This document shows positions 40,561-48,543 of a stretch of 64,000 nt of DNA, piece by piece. The translations under genes and the position numbers were made by a program. The stretch lies in assembly GCA_934148875.1 (NCBI GenBank), contig CAKPDJ010000002.1, positions 3,666 through 67,665 on the forward strand, given 5' to 3'. This DNA comes from an uncultured Bacilli bacterium (GTDB lineage Bacteria > Bacillota_I > Bacilli_A > RF39 > UBA660). A model generated the notes under the pieces. That model was given only the letters and a program-made list of their open reading frames with translations, had not been told where the DNA came from and searched no databases. Positions within the stretch are counted from its first letter, which is position 1, and each line of letters opens with the position of its first letter.

Positions 40561-41145
40561 ATGGATGTGGAGTTTAAAAATAAAAACTTTAGAGTTAGAG
40601 CATATTATAAGGATAATATAATCTATATAAATGCTGAAGATACTGCTAGAGAATTTGGATTTATTAAAAATAATAGAATAGATATAAATAAACTAAATAG
40701 ATATGCAATAGAATTTGGATATCCAAAGGTAGAAGAATATATAGAGGAAACCTTATTTTTAATGTTAGGTATGAGAGCAGAAAAGAAAGAAGCTAAGGAT
40801 TTTCAATTGTGGGTAGCGACAGAGATAATGCCAGCGCTAAGAAAAGGAGATAGTGAAGAAATTCAAAAATTAAGTATGACCTTTATAGAAACTACCGAGA
40901 AAGCAAAGCAACAGTTTAAGCCTACTCATAAGACTAAGCTTTATTATAACAAGCTAATAAAACAGCTTACTAATAATAAAAAAGAGCAGGAGATAGTTAA
41001 AAGCTGGGTATTTGCAACATTAAATGCACGTAAATGGGAAGATATATCTGTAAATGATCATGATAAAGTAATAGAAATAATAAAGACTGTAGCAGCATTA
41101 ATAACTACTAAAGAAGAACAAATAACTTTTTTAAAGGAGAAATAA
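40561..41145 (+). CDS. BRO-N/antirepressor-like protein
   Basis: A 194-residue protein. FKNKNFRVRAYYKDNIIYIN-AEDTAREFGF and LGMRAEKKEAKDFQLWVATEIMPALRKG are BRO-N blocks found in phage antirepressors. The C-terminal helical part may bind a repressor or act as a tag. No C1-type repressor is recognised here, so its target is unknown. Confidence 0.78.
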   Translation: MDVEFKNKNFRVRAYYKDNIIYINAEDTAREFGFIKNNRIDINKLNRYAIEFGYPKVEEYIEETLFLMLGMRAEKKEAKDFQLWVATEIMPALRKGDSEEIQKLSMTFIETTEKAKQQFKPTHKTKLYYNKLIKQLTNNKKEQEIVKSWVFATLNARKWEDISVNDHDKVIEIIKTVAALITTKEEQITFLKEK

Positions 41146-41146
41146 T

Positions 41147-41380
41147 ATGGATAATGAAATAAATTTATTAACAATAGCAGCAGACATTGCAGGGAAAGTA
41201 GATATAGATAAGGTAGATAAAGACCAATTAAAATTAAGTGAATATTACATGCAAAGTGATTTAGAGGAATTAAGAAGAATAACTAAAGCCGATAGCGAAG
41301 GCTTTAATCCTATTAAAATAAAATTATTACAAAACATTGCAAAGGAAGCTATAAGATCTATATACATTCTAGGATATTAA
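41147..41380 (+). CDS. Small hypothetical protein
   Basis: A 77-residue acidic protein (MDNEINLLTIAADIAGKVDI...), with AAAGGAG before ATG 41147; not recognised. Confidence 0.65.
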   Translation: MDNEINLLTIAADIAGKVDIDKVDKDQLKLSEYYMQSDLEELRRITKADSEGFNPIKIKLLQNIAKEAIRSIYILGY

Positions 41381-41396
41381 AAAAGGATGATGCAAA

Positions 41397-41909
41397 ATGG
41401 GAAGACGAGTATATGTTAGACAAGTTAATATCGAAGAAATCTTAAGAGATTACTATAAAGAAAAAAGACTTATACCAAAGTATCAAGAAAAAATAGAAAA
41501 TTTAAAACTAGAAGATGAACAACTAGAAAAAAGATTAAAAAAGAATGACTATACTCTCAGCACCGAATTAACTGCATTAACTATTAGTGAAAAGATACAA
41601 GCTAATAGTGAGGGCATTAGTCAACAAGAAAAAGAAATGTATAAACAATGTCAGTGTATATTAAATAGACAGCAAATAATTTGGGACAAGATAAATGCAT
41701 ATGAAGAAAGAATATTACAGATAAAATTAAAAGCTAATGATGTAGAAATAGCATTAGAGATACTAAAAGAAGAAGAAAAGCAATTTATAGAATTAAAATA
41801 CAACAATGAAAAACAATGGCTAGAACTTATGGAAGAAATGCATATAAGTAAATCAACTGTGAAATATCGGAATGATAAGATAATGAATAAGCTTAAAAAA
41901 TATTTATAA
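41397..41909 (+). CDS. ArpU/sigma-like late transcription regulator
   Basis: A 170-residue protein: long coiled coil, then EEEKQFIELKYNNEKQWLELMEEMHISKSTVKYRNDKIMNKL, a sigma region-4 helix-turn-helix at the C-terminus. This is the form of ArpU/RinA-like phage late regulators. It may drive the structural operon or the GGTACT-box promoters. Confidence 0.75.
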   Translation: MGRRVYVRQVNIEEILRDYYKEKRLIPKYQEKIENLKLEDEQLEKRLKKNDYTLSTELTALTISEKIQANSEGISQQEKEMYKQCQCILNRQQIIWDKINAYEERILQIKLKANDVEIALEILKEEEKQFIELKYNNEKQWLELMEEMHISKSTVKYRNDKIMNKLKKYL

Positions 41910-42009
41910 AAATTAATCACAAATTTATAAAAATATTTTTTAAAAAATGTTCATAAAAAAATAAATTTTTAATATATATTACTATCAAGACAAAAAAGGA
42001 GATAGAAAT

Positions 42010-42177
42010 ATGAAATTAAAGATTTATCAAACTACAGGAAAGGATAATGCAACTTTAGTTGTTAATGCAACAATTAAGGAACCTATAGTTTTAGAAAAAC
42101 TAATTCAATTCTGGATTCAACAAGAAAACCTAGAAGAAGTAACAGTAATGATAAAAAGAGGCGACAAAGATGCCTAA
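42010..42177 (+). CDS. Small hypothetical protein
   Basis: A 55-residue beta/helix protein (MKLKIYQTTGKDNATLVVNA...). AAAAGGAGATAG precedes ATG 42010. It overlaps the next gene by 8 nt. Confidence 0.6.
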   Translation: MKLKIYQTTGKDNATLVVNATIKEPIVLEKLIQFWIQQENLEEVTVMIKRGDKDA

Positions 42178-42343
42178 AATAATTTATATAGTTGATATTT
42201 ACTATACAGAAGATGGTGAGTTCTATGACTGTATAGAAACTACCAGTGAAATAACAGCAAGAAATATTTATGCAGAATATGCATCTCAAAGAATGTTTAT
42301 AGCATATATGCATAAATACGAAAATGGAGTAAAAATTTATTAA
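42170..42343 (+). CDS. Small hypothetical protein
   Basis: A 57-residue aromatic-rich protein (MPKIIYIVDIYYTEDGEFYD...). The site AAAGAGGCG lies in the preceding gene. Not recognised. Confidence 0.6.
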   Translation: MPKIIYIVDIYYTEDGEFYDCIETTSEITARNIYAEYASQRMFIAYMHKYENGVKIY

Positions 42344-42363
42344 GTTGTTAAGGAGTTTTATGT

Positions 42364-43260
42364 ATGGAAAATATCATACACTGTTCAGAATGGAAGATTA
42401 AACATGTTGATGATAATTTAGAAAAAATAAAAGAATCTGGATATACAGCAGTCTTGGTTGGACCAGTTCAATATAGCAAAGAAGGACATGAATGGTGGAA
42501 ACTATACCAACCTTATGGATTTAGTATAGGGAATAAATTAGGAACTAAAGAAGATTTAGAAAAGCTATGCTATCATGCAAAATTCTTAGGAATAAAAGTA
42601 ATTGTAGATGTAGTAATAGAACATGTAGCATCAGATGAAAAATTGAATTTAGTTCCTCATGAAAAAGTAGATAAAACATTAACATCAAATCATTACTTTT
42701 GGAAAGAGGCTATCAAAATAACAAATTGGAATGATAGAAGCCAAGTAGTTAATTTATCACCAGGACTTCCTACTATGGATACATCAAATTATGAACTACA
42801 AGATATTATTTACAACTTTTTATTAGAACTTATAAACATTGGGGTAAATGGAGTAAGAATTGATAGTGCTAAAAATATAAGTTTACCTGAAGAAAACGGA
42901 AATCATTTTTACACAAGAGTAATAGGAAATCTTCCAAAAGATTTTTACGTAATGAGTGAGTTGATATTTATAGATGAAAAACTTCTTAATATGTATTCAA
43001 AATATACAAAAGTTCTAACAGAAAACCAAAGTTATAAAAATAAAAGTAAGTTAGTTACATTTGCAGAATCTCATGATAGTTATTTGGAATTTAAAAGTAC
43101 AGCTGCATGGGATAAACAAAAATTAATAAAGAAATATCAAGAGGCTGCTAAAAACAATAATGGTGCCGACCTAATGTTTTATGTAAGGCCCCTTGAAGAT
43201 AAATGCAATAATTTATGGTGCCACCCAGATATTATTGCTGTTAATAAAACAAGATTATAG
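42364..43260 (+). CDS. Alpha-amylase-like GH13 protein
   Basis: A 298-residue protein with the four GH13 blocks: VIVDVVIEH (79-87), GVRIDSAKN with nucleophile Asp167, MSELI with acid/base Glu199, and FAESHD with Asp238. All three catalytic carboxylates are kept. The protein is much shorter than full amylases, so only a compact catalytic barrel is present. There is no signal peptide. It lies directly before the holin and endolysin, suggesting action on intracellular glycogen or alpha-glucan near lysis. Site AAGGAG before ATG 42364. Confidence 0.82.
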   Translation: MENIIHCSEWKIKHVDDNLEKIKESGYTAVLVGPVQYSKEGHEWWKLYQPYGFSIGNKLGTKEDLEKLCYHAKFLGIKVIVDVVIEHVASDEKLNLVPHEKVDKTLTSNHYFWKEAIKITNWNDRSQVVNLSPGLPTMDTSNYELQDIIYNFLLELINIGVNGVRIDSAKNISLPEENGNHFYTRVIGNLPKDFYVMSELIFIDEKLLNMYSKYTKVLTENQSYKNKSKLVTFAESHDSYLEFKSTAAWDKQKLIKKYQEAAKNNNGADLMFYVRPLEDKCNNLWCHPDIIAVNKTRL

Positions 43261-43310
43261 TATAGAATATTAAAAAAAATAAAAAGTGTTACTGAAAGGA
43301 GGTGATAAAA

Positions 43311-43553
43311 ATGAAACAAATTTTTAAATCTCTAGTAACTAGATTGAATAATAAAGGTACTATAGTATCTTTAGCAGCTTTAATAGTAAGTCTATTATGC
43401 CAATTTGGACTTAATATTGATAGTGAAAAAATATTAACTATAGTACAAACTATCTGTAGCATTTTAATAATTCTAGGATTACTAAATGATCCTACAGATA
43501 ATACAAAAGGATACATTCCAGGAATTAGTGACAAACTTGTAAATAAGGAGTGA
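43311..43553 (+). CDS. Phage holin, phi LC3/holin_1 family
   Basis: An 80-residue protein: basic amphipathic start, LAALIVSLLCQFGLNI, TIVQTICSILIILGLLNDPTD and a charged C-terminus, with the family's GLLNDPTD motif. AGGAGGTGA precedes ATG 43311. It is coupled to the endolysin gene and lets it reach the wall. Confidence 0.9.
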   Translation: MKQIFKSLVTRLNNKGTIVSLAALIVSLLCQFGLNIDSEKILTIVQTICSILIILGLLNDPTDNTKGYIPGISDKLVNKE

Positions 43554-43557
43554 TTTT

Positions 43558-44544
43558 ATGGATTGTAAGATAATTGATATCAGTTTTTATCAAGGGAATA
43601 TTAATTGGGATATCATCAAAAGTTCATATCAAGGTGTTATTATAAAATCATCACAGTATAACTGGGAAGACACTATGCTAAGAAGCCATATACAGAATTG
43701 CATAGATAGAGATATACCATTTGGATTATATCACTATTATGGTAATGATTCTATTTCCGCTGGTAATGGAACAGAAGAAGCAAAATTCTTCTTGCAATAT
43801 ATTAATGAATTTAAGGACCACATAAGGCTTATGTGTTTCTTAGATATAGAAGCAAGTATGAAAGGTGGAGAATTAGAATGTCTTAATTATTTAATTCAAA
43901 ATTCTCCAGTTAAAATAGGAATATATAGTGGAGAATATTTCTATAGAGATAACTTAGCAGCAATTAATCCAGGAGTACCTATATGGATTGCAAATTATAG
44001 TAATAAGCCAAACTTAGATATGATAGGTTGGCAATACAGTTGCACAGAAACTATAGATGGAATAGATGTAGATCATAATGTTTTTAATCAAGAAGTATTT
44101 CTTAAAAAGCAAGTCACAAACAATAATTTAGTAGGAGGTATTTATAAGATGGCAGGAAATATAAATATGAGAGCTAAATACAGAGAAAATGGAGTAGATG
44201 TATGGACCAGATGGTATAACATGGATACAGAATCATGCACACCATATAAAAATATTACTGGTATAGAAATTTATACAGAGCTTCCATTAAAATGGGGAGT
44301 ATGCATGAATGAAAAATATATTAATATTGAAGGTTCAGGTGTAATAGAAGGTTCTGAAATCTATGCATTCCAAGCTTATCTAACAGACCAATCTAAAAAG
44401 ACTTATTATTGGGTAAGTTCACCAGGAGATGTAGAAGGATATGAATGGTGGGCAAATAATTGTAAAACAGAAAATATACCTGCTGTATGTGCAAACACTA
44501 AAGGATGCAGTCCATTAAATGCTATAAAATTAAGACTAGGATAA
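43558..44544 (+). CDS. GH25 muramidase endolysin with C-terminal wall-binding region
   Basis: A 328-residue lysis enzyme. Residues 1-185 are a GH25 domain: IIDISFYQGNINW (Asp7), FGLYHYYG, FLDIEAS, GIYSGEYFY, WIANYS. Residues 198-328 form a separate beta region that should bind the cell wall. An in-frame internal start with a strong ribosome site lies at residue 198; see its own entry. Site AAGGAG before ATG 43558. Confidence 0.92.
   Translation: MDCKIIDISFYQGNINWDIIKSSYQGVIIKSSQYNWEDTMLRSHIQNCIDRDIPFGLYHYYGNDSISAGNGTEEAKFFLQYINEFKDHIRLMCFLDIEASMKGGELECLNYLIQNSPVKIGIYSGEYFYRDNLAAINPGVPIWIANYSNKPNLDMIGWQYSCTETIDGIDVDHNVFNQEVFLKKQVTNNNLVGGIYKMAGNINMRAKYRENGVDVWTRWYNMDTESCTPYKNITGIEIYTELPLKWGVCMNEKYINIEGSGVIEGSEIYAFQAYLTDQSKKTYYWVSSPGDVEGYEWWANNCKTENIPAVCANTKGCSPLNAIKLRLG
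44149..44544 (+). CDS. Internal translation product: endolysin wall-binding region alone
   Basis: Inside the endolysin gene, AGGAGGT (44133-44139) stands 9 nt before in-frame ATG 44149, at the linker between catalytic and binding regions. Translation there would give 131 residues starting MAGNINMRAKYREN. Separate binding-domain products from such internal starts are documented for Clostridium endolysins, where they co-assemble with the full enzyme. Confidence 0.72.
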   Translation: MAGNINMRAKYRENGVDVWTRWYNMDTESCTPYKNITGIEIYTELPLKWGVCMNEKYINIEGSGVIEGSEIYAFQAYLTDQSKKTYYWVSSPGDVEGYEWWANNCKTENIPAVCANTKGCSPLNAIKLRLG

Positions 44545-44551
44545 AATACAA

Positions 44552-44580
44552 GAGGGGGAGCCACTAGGCTCCTTCTTTTT
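44552..44580 (+). terminator. Terminator of the lysis operon
   Basis: GGAGCC-ACTA-GGCTCC followed by TTCTTTTT. Confidence 0.9.
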
Positions 44581-44635
44581 GTTTATAGTATATTCTAAGT
44601 TACTATTTTATATAATAAAGACAGGAGGTGATAAA

Positions 44636-44674
44636 GTGAAATGTAATAAAATAACCTTTACAATCCTACAGTAA
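44636..44674 (+). promoter_or_regulatory. Strong ribosome site with a 12-codon frame before the structured RNA
   Basis: ACAGGAGGTGATAAA leads to GTG 44636, encoding (V)KCNKITFTILQ and stopping at TAA 44672-44674. This is the best start site near the PAPS-reductase-like gene, yet its frame ends at once. It is either exon 1 of that gene or a regulatory leader peptide. Confidence 0.55.
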
Positions 44675-44864
44675 GTAGGTTCAAGGTGTGAGCCTACACA
44701 GGGCAATAGATTGACAATCCTATAGATGAATAGCACCAAGCAAGTGATTAAGCATAGGTAAAATTTTATAAAGTAGCGTAGCAGAATGTTAAAACTGCTA
44801 TATGGGAAGCTTATAAAGTTGCCTTATTTGATGTGTAAAAAATATCAAATAAGGTGTAAAGGTT
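44653..44864 (+). ncRNA. Structured RNA of about 210 nt: candidate small self-splicing intron or leader element
   Basis: Its ends form a perfect 10-bp inverted repeat, AACCTTTACA (44653-44662) and TGTAAAGGTT (44855-44864). Inside are CCTAC/GTAGG, a CCTAT...ATAGG arm, GGCAA/TTGCC, TAGCAG/CTGCTA and a perfect 11-bp hairpin CCTTATTTGAT/ATCAAATAAGG next to the 3' arm. Excising 44660-44865 (after U44659, through G44865) would join the GTG 44636 frame to the downstream gene in frame, and GTAGGTT can pair with AACCTTT placing U-G at the 5' site, as in group I introns. Clear P7 consensus strands were not found, so the class is open. Confidence 0.5.
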
Positions 44865-44865
44865 G

Positions 44866-45591
44866 ATAAATCAAATAAATTTTGAAGGAAAGAATAAAGT
44901 AGATATAGCGATAGAAAGATTAAAAGCATTTGAACCTAAAGAAGGTTACTATGTAGCAATAAGTGGAGGAAAAGATTCTGATGTAATAGTAAAGTTATGC
45001 GAGCTTGCTAACGTGAAATATGACTTACATCATCAGCATACAACTTTAGATGCTCCACAAACAGTTTATTATATTAGAGATACATATCCTAATTGCGAAA
45101 TAGATTATCCAGAAACAAGTGCATGGAAGCTTATTGAAAAGCAAGGGGTTCCTCCTACAAGGTTAATGAGATATTGTTGTAAGATATTAAAAGAGTATGG
45201 TGGTGAAGGAAGAACTAAGGTACTAGGTGTGAGATGGGCTGAAAGCACAGGAAGAAAAAACAATAGAAGAATGACAGAAATGTGTTATAAAAATCATACA
45301 GTAACAGTAAATCCAATAATAGACTGGAGCGAAGCAGAAGTATGGGAATTTCATAGAGAATATGATCTTCCACATAATCCACTATATGATATGGGATATA
45401 AAAGAATAGGCTGTATAGGATGTCCACAAAAAGGTAAGAAAGCTATGCTAGAAGACTTTAAAAGATTTCCTAAATATAAAGAGAATTATTTAAAAGCATT
45501 TAATAGAATGTTAAAAGTAAGAAAAGAAAAAGGATTAGAAACCACATGGAAAAGTGCTGAAGAAGTTTTTGACTGGTGGATAAATTTATAG
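44866..45591 (+). CDS. PAPS-reductase-like PP-loop protein
   Basis: A protein of about 241 residues (250 if spliced to the frame at 44636). INFEGKNKVDIAIERLKAFEP is followed by the PP-loop AISGGKDSDV, HHQHTTLDAP and CCKILK, and then VLGVRWAES and GCIGCPQKGKK, two Cys pairs that may bind iron-sulfur or zinc. Phage members of this family are common; their substrate is uncertain. If unspliced, translation starts at TTG 44863 behind AAGGTG, a weak site inside an RNA stem. Confidence 0.82.
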   Translation: MNQINFEGKNKVDIAIERLKAFEPKEGYYVAISGGKDSDVIVKLCELANVKYDLHHQHTTLDAPQTVYYIRDTYPNCEIDYPETSAWKLIEKQGVPPTRLMRYCCKILKEYGGEGRTKVLGVRWAESTGRKNNRRMTEMCYKNHTVTVNPIIDWSEAEVWEFHREYDLPHNPLYDMGYKRIGCIGCPQKGKKAMLEDFKRFPKYKENYLKAFNRMLKVRKEKGLETTWKSAEEVFDWWINL

Positions 45592-45614
45592 TGTATATTT
45601 TCCAATAAATTAGT

Positions 45615-45620
45615 TATAAT
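45615..45620 (+). promoter_or_regulatory. -10 element for the large RNA
   Basis: TATAAT about 7 nt before the first stable helix of the large noncoding RNA; no consensus -35 is evident. Confidence 0.45.
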
Positions 45621-45626
45621 AATATG

Positions 45627-46222
45627 TGTAAGATATAAAACCTAAAAAGAACGTTGGTAACGATTATCTTACAAGTATGTTTTTTAAAGTTAGCTGCAGA
45701 TATACTTTAAATAACTAATAATTATAAATTACGAGAAACTATATTTCACTTCTAGGAACCCGAAGCGCATTTGTGCTAGTTTTATACTGCTAGCAAAAAT
45801 TATAGGCTCTTAACAAGAGCTTATCCACAAAAAAATAATATTTAAATTAATGCACTAGTATATGTATTATGGACAATAGTATATGTAATTAAAACTTTAT
45901 AAAAATGAGTCAGGGGACAACAAGTCTCCATTATCCGTCAGGATAAAAAACATTACTTAAAAAATAAGGTAGGAACAAACAACCAATCTTAACTAATTTA
46001 AAATAATATCTTTAATAAAGCTGGACATTAAAGATAAATAACTAAAAGGGAGGGAAACCTTCCTACACACAATATATAAAACCAGCCTTACTGTGTTAAA
46101 AAAGGAGGGAAACCACAAAAATTTTACATTATAAAATTGCCTTTCAAAATAGCAGTAAGAAAAGAAGACTTAGGAATGGAACATAACACCCGGGATTATG
46201 TTTTTATTTTCTAAGTCTTTTT
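45627..46222 (+). ncRNA. Large ornate noncoding RNA, ROOL-like
   Basis: About 600 nt without any credible coding frame but full of helices. Examples are TGTAAGAT/ATCTTACA (45627/45666), AGCGCA/TGTGCT overlapping the alternative TGCTAG/CTAGCA (45764-45795), GCTCTT-AAC-AAGAGC (45806-45820), GGGGAC/GTCTCC (45913-45929) and ATCC-GTCA-GGAT (45933-45944). CTTACTG (46087) pairs with CAGTAAG (46153). GGAGGGAAACC is repeated at 46049 and 46104. It ends in AAGACTTAG/CTAAGTCTT around AACATAA/TTATGTT plus eight T. Length, phage context and complexity fit ROOL RNAs (typically near 580 nt); GOLLD is larger. Confidence 0.62.
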
Positions 46223-46227
46223 TTTAG
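46165..46227 (+). terminator. Two-tier terminator of the large RNA
   Basis: Outer AAGACTTAG (46165)/CTAAGTCTT (46211), inner AACATAA/TTATGTT, then a run of eight T. Confidence 0.88.
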
Positions 46228-46260
46228 TACTAAAAAGTTAAAAAAGTACATATATATTAC
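46226..46260 (+). promoter_or_regulatory. AGTACT-box promoter before the patatin operon
   Basis: TTTTAGTACTAAAA, a perfect 14-bp palindrome (46222-46235), then TATATATTAC at 46251-46260. It lies directly behind the RNA terminator. Confidence 0.58.
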
Positions 46261-46284
46261 TAAACCAATAAAAAAGGAGTTAGT

Positions 46285-46422
46285 ATGAAAGGACAAGTAG
46301 CTTTTAGTACTAAAGAAAAAACTTTACTAGAGATAAGAGAAACAGCAGAAAATATTTTAAAAACATTAGATAAGCTAAGTGAAAAAATAAATAAATTAGA
46401 GGAGGGGTATAAGAAATTATGA
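46285..46422 (+). CDS. Small coiled-coil protein before patatin
   Basis: A 45-residue protein, MKGQVAFSTKEKTLLEIRET..., helical throughout. AAAAAGGAG precedes ATG 46285, and it overlaps the patatin start by 4 nt, so it is probably a partner or coupled leader. Confidence 0.62.
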   Translation: MKGQVAFSTKEKTLLEIRETAENILKTLDKLSEKINKLEEGYKKL

Positions 46423-47204
46423 GAGCTATAGTATTAGGGGGAGGCGGGAGCCTTGGAGCATACCAAATAGGAGTATGGAGAGCACTTAAAGAGCTAGGCT
46501 ATAAATACGATATGGTAATAGGAACATCTATTGGTGCTGTTAATGGAGCATTGATGGCTCAAGGATTAGACACATATGATTACGCAAAAGAACTTTGGGA
46601 TAATATTACTATAGAAGATATTACAAATGATGATATAGAAATGTATATGAATTTCACAGATCTATTTAATACAATAAAATCATTTGCATCTATAATGAAA
46701 GTTTTAAAATACAACTTTAAAACTTTAGGAGCAGATACAACAAACTTTAAAGAATTTTTAGAAGATAACCTAAATGTAAAAGCAATATATAATTCAGACA
46801 TACAATTTGCACTAAATACAATTAATATTACTATTCCGGGAATAGTAAAAAAGACAACAAAACAGATACCAAGAGAAAAGCTAATAGATTATATTATAGC
46901 AAGTTGTAGTGCAACACCAGTATTACAACCACATAAAATAGGAATGTGCAAGTATATAGATGGAGGATATGCAGATAACTTAGCAATAGATTATGCTAGA
47001 GAACTTGGAGCAACAGAAATACTTGCAGTAGATTTATGCTATCTAAAACCAACTCATCAGGAAGAGATGAATGCAAAAGATGTAACTTATATATTTCCAT
47101 CAGAAAGCCTTGGTAGCTTCTTTAGCTTCAACAAAAATGAAATGCTAAGAAATCAAGATATAGGATACAAAGATGCATATAATAAATTACTTTTGTATAA
47201 ATAA
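46419..47204 (+). CDS. Patatin-like phospholipase
   Basis: A 261-residue serine lipase. Oxyanion loop GGGGSLGAYQ (7-16), nucleophile elbow GTSIG with Ser37 and the dyad Asp181 in DGGYADN are all intact. It hydrolyses acyl chains of membrane lipids, possibly in lysis, entry or exclusion of other phages. Site GAGGAGGGG before ATG 46419. Confidence 0.9.
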   Translation: MRAIVLGGGGSLGAYQIGVWRALKELGYKYDMVIGTSIGAVNGALMAQGLDTYDYAKELWDNITIEDITNDDIEMYMNFTDLFNTIKSFASIMKVLKYNFKTLGADTTNFKEFLEDNLNVKAIYNSDIQFALNTINITIPGIVKKTTKQIPREKLIDYIIASCSATPVLQPHKIGMCKYIDGGYADNLAIDYARELGATEILAVDLCYLKPTHQEEMNAKDVTYIFPSESLGSFFSFNKNEMLRNQDIGYKDAYNKLLLYK

Positions 47205-47263
47205 TAAGAATAAGGGTATAATAAAAAAAGAATACCGAAGTGCATTAAATTAAAGCAATTTAA

Positions 47264-47290
47264 AAAGGGAGCCAAAAAGGCTCCTTTTTT
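47264..47290 (+). terminator. Terminator after patatin
   Basis: GGAGCC-AAAAA-GGCTCC followed by six T. Confidence 0.9.
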
Positions 47291-47356
47291 ATTTTAATAA
47301 ATATTGTATATATAAGAAAATAACGGTTAAAATAATACTAAAAGGAAGGTGAGGAA

Positions 47357-47575
47357 ATGAAAACAATAAGTACAGGAGAACCATCAAATTTAGAAACATA
47401 TAGAAATATAGCTTTAGCATTAACAGGAAATAAAAATAGTAAGGCTGTAAAATTTTTTGATAAAAAGATACAAGAGAGCCCAAATAAAGAAAAAGAAGAA
47501 GTAATAGCAGATGAAAGTCAAATGATGTATTTAATACTAACACTAATAAAGGAGGATTTTAATGATATATTATAG
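47357..47575 (+). CDS. Hypothetical protein
   Basis: A 72-residue polar protein (MKTISTGEPSNLETYRNIAL...). AAAGGAAGGTG precedes ATG 47357, and it overlaps the next start by 14 nt. Confidence 0.65.
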   Translation: MKTISTGEPSNLETYRNIALALTGNKNSKAVKFFDKKIQESPNKEKEEVIADESQMMYLILTLIKEDFNDIL

Positions 47576-47909
47576 ACATAAAGAAACAGGCTTTCTTATA
47601 AGCCATAAAGATTTAAAAGAAAAATATAATGAAGTAAAAGAGGAATTAGAAAGTAATGAAGTTGTGAGTTTTAGAAGATATAACTTAAATACTGATAAAC
47701 CTGATAGATTTGCATATGGATTGCTAGAGATACCATTCAGTGATGATTTTGAAATATTAATAAATGATGAAAATTTAGAAACAACAGATTATATTAGGCT
47801 TATGAATATTTTAGAAAGTTCTATAATTACAGATCATGATTTAATTGAAAAAATTAGACCTATAATTCAAAAGAAGATTAAAGTAGAAAAAATATTAAAT
47901 ATTTTTTAA
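47562..47909 (+). CDS. Hypothetical protein
   Basis: A 115-residue acidic protein (MIYYRHKETGFLISHKDLKE...) with a very strong site AAAGGAGGA; not recognised. Confidence 0.68.
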   Translation: MIYYRHKETGFLISHKDLKEKYNEVKEELESNEVVSFRRYNLNTDKPDRFAYGLLEIPFSDDFEILINDENLETTDYIRLMNILESSIITDHDLIEKIRPIIQKKIKVEKILNIF

Positions 47910-47952
47910 AGATTAAATTAATAATCAATAAATATCCAGGAGGGAAATAATA

Positions 47953-48543
47953 ATGAGTAAAGGATATGAAAGCTTAGTACATAAAGTAAAGATAGATTGT
48001 GATAATGGAGAAGGATGTTTTAATCCTAATGGATGTAATCATGAATTTACTAGAATAGTACCAGCAGAAGGTGAGGATAAAAAATTTTTTAATACAATTT
48101 GTAAACATATATCAAAGTGTGAACATAAGTACTGTGATAAATTCAAATGGATTATAGATAGAGCCAAACATTACGCAGAAAAAACCGGATTGGATTGGGA
48201 AGAAATATTAGATTCATGGGAAGAAGATTGTGATTATTGGTATATGAATTACTATCAAGATGCAAATCAACCATTAATTGAAGGTGATAATGTAAGAGTA
48301 TTTGAAACGGTAAATGATTTATTAGAAGCTATAGAAGATAGAAAATTTAGATGTCCTAGTTGTGGGAAAATTTCAACTGATCCTTATGAATGCAATAGTG
48401 GAGCAAAGATGAATAATGAAGAAGTATGCAATTGGAAAGTTTATGGTTTATTTGGGGATTTAGGAAAAGGTGCATTTGTTTATTGTAAGGACAAGAAAAA
48501 AGGTGAAAAAATCTTTATGCCAATTGCGTGGGAGAAAAAGTAA
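47953..48543 (+). CDS. Cysteine-rich phage hypothetical protein
   Basis: A 196-residue protein. The first 70 residues hold a Cys/His set (CDNGEGCFNPNGCNHEF, CKHISKCEHKYCDKF), and residues about 135-160 a second zinc ribbon (FRCPSCGKIS...CNSG...CNWK). Two metal sites with a central acidic helix are inferred. Not recognised by family. Confidence 0.7.
   Translation: MSKGYESLVHKVKIDCDNGEGCFNPNGCNHEFTRIVPAEGEDKKFFNTICKHISKCEHKYCDKFKWIIDRAKHYAEKTGLDWEEILDSWEEDCDYWYMNYYQDANQPLIEGDNVRVFETVNDLLEAIEDRKFRCPSCGKISTDPYECNSGAKMNNEEVCNWKVYGLFGDLGKGAFVYCKDKKKGEKIFMPIAWEKK

Noticed and set aside
44675..44710. tRNA-like segment GTAGGTTCAAGGTGTGAGC
   Set aside because: It has a T-arm-like GGTTCAA but no acceptor stem, anticodon arm or CCA in the right spacing; the helices fit the longer structured RNA better.
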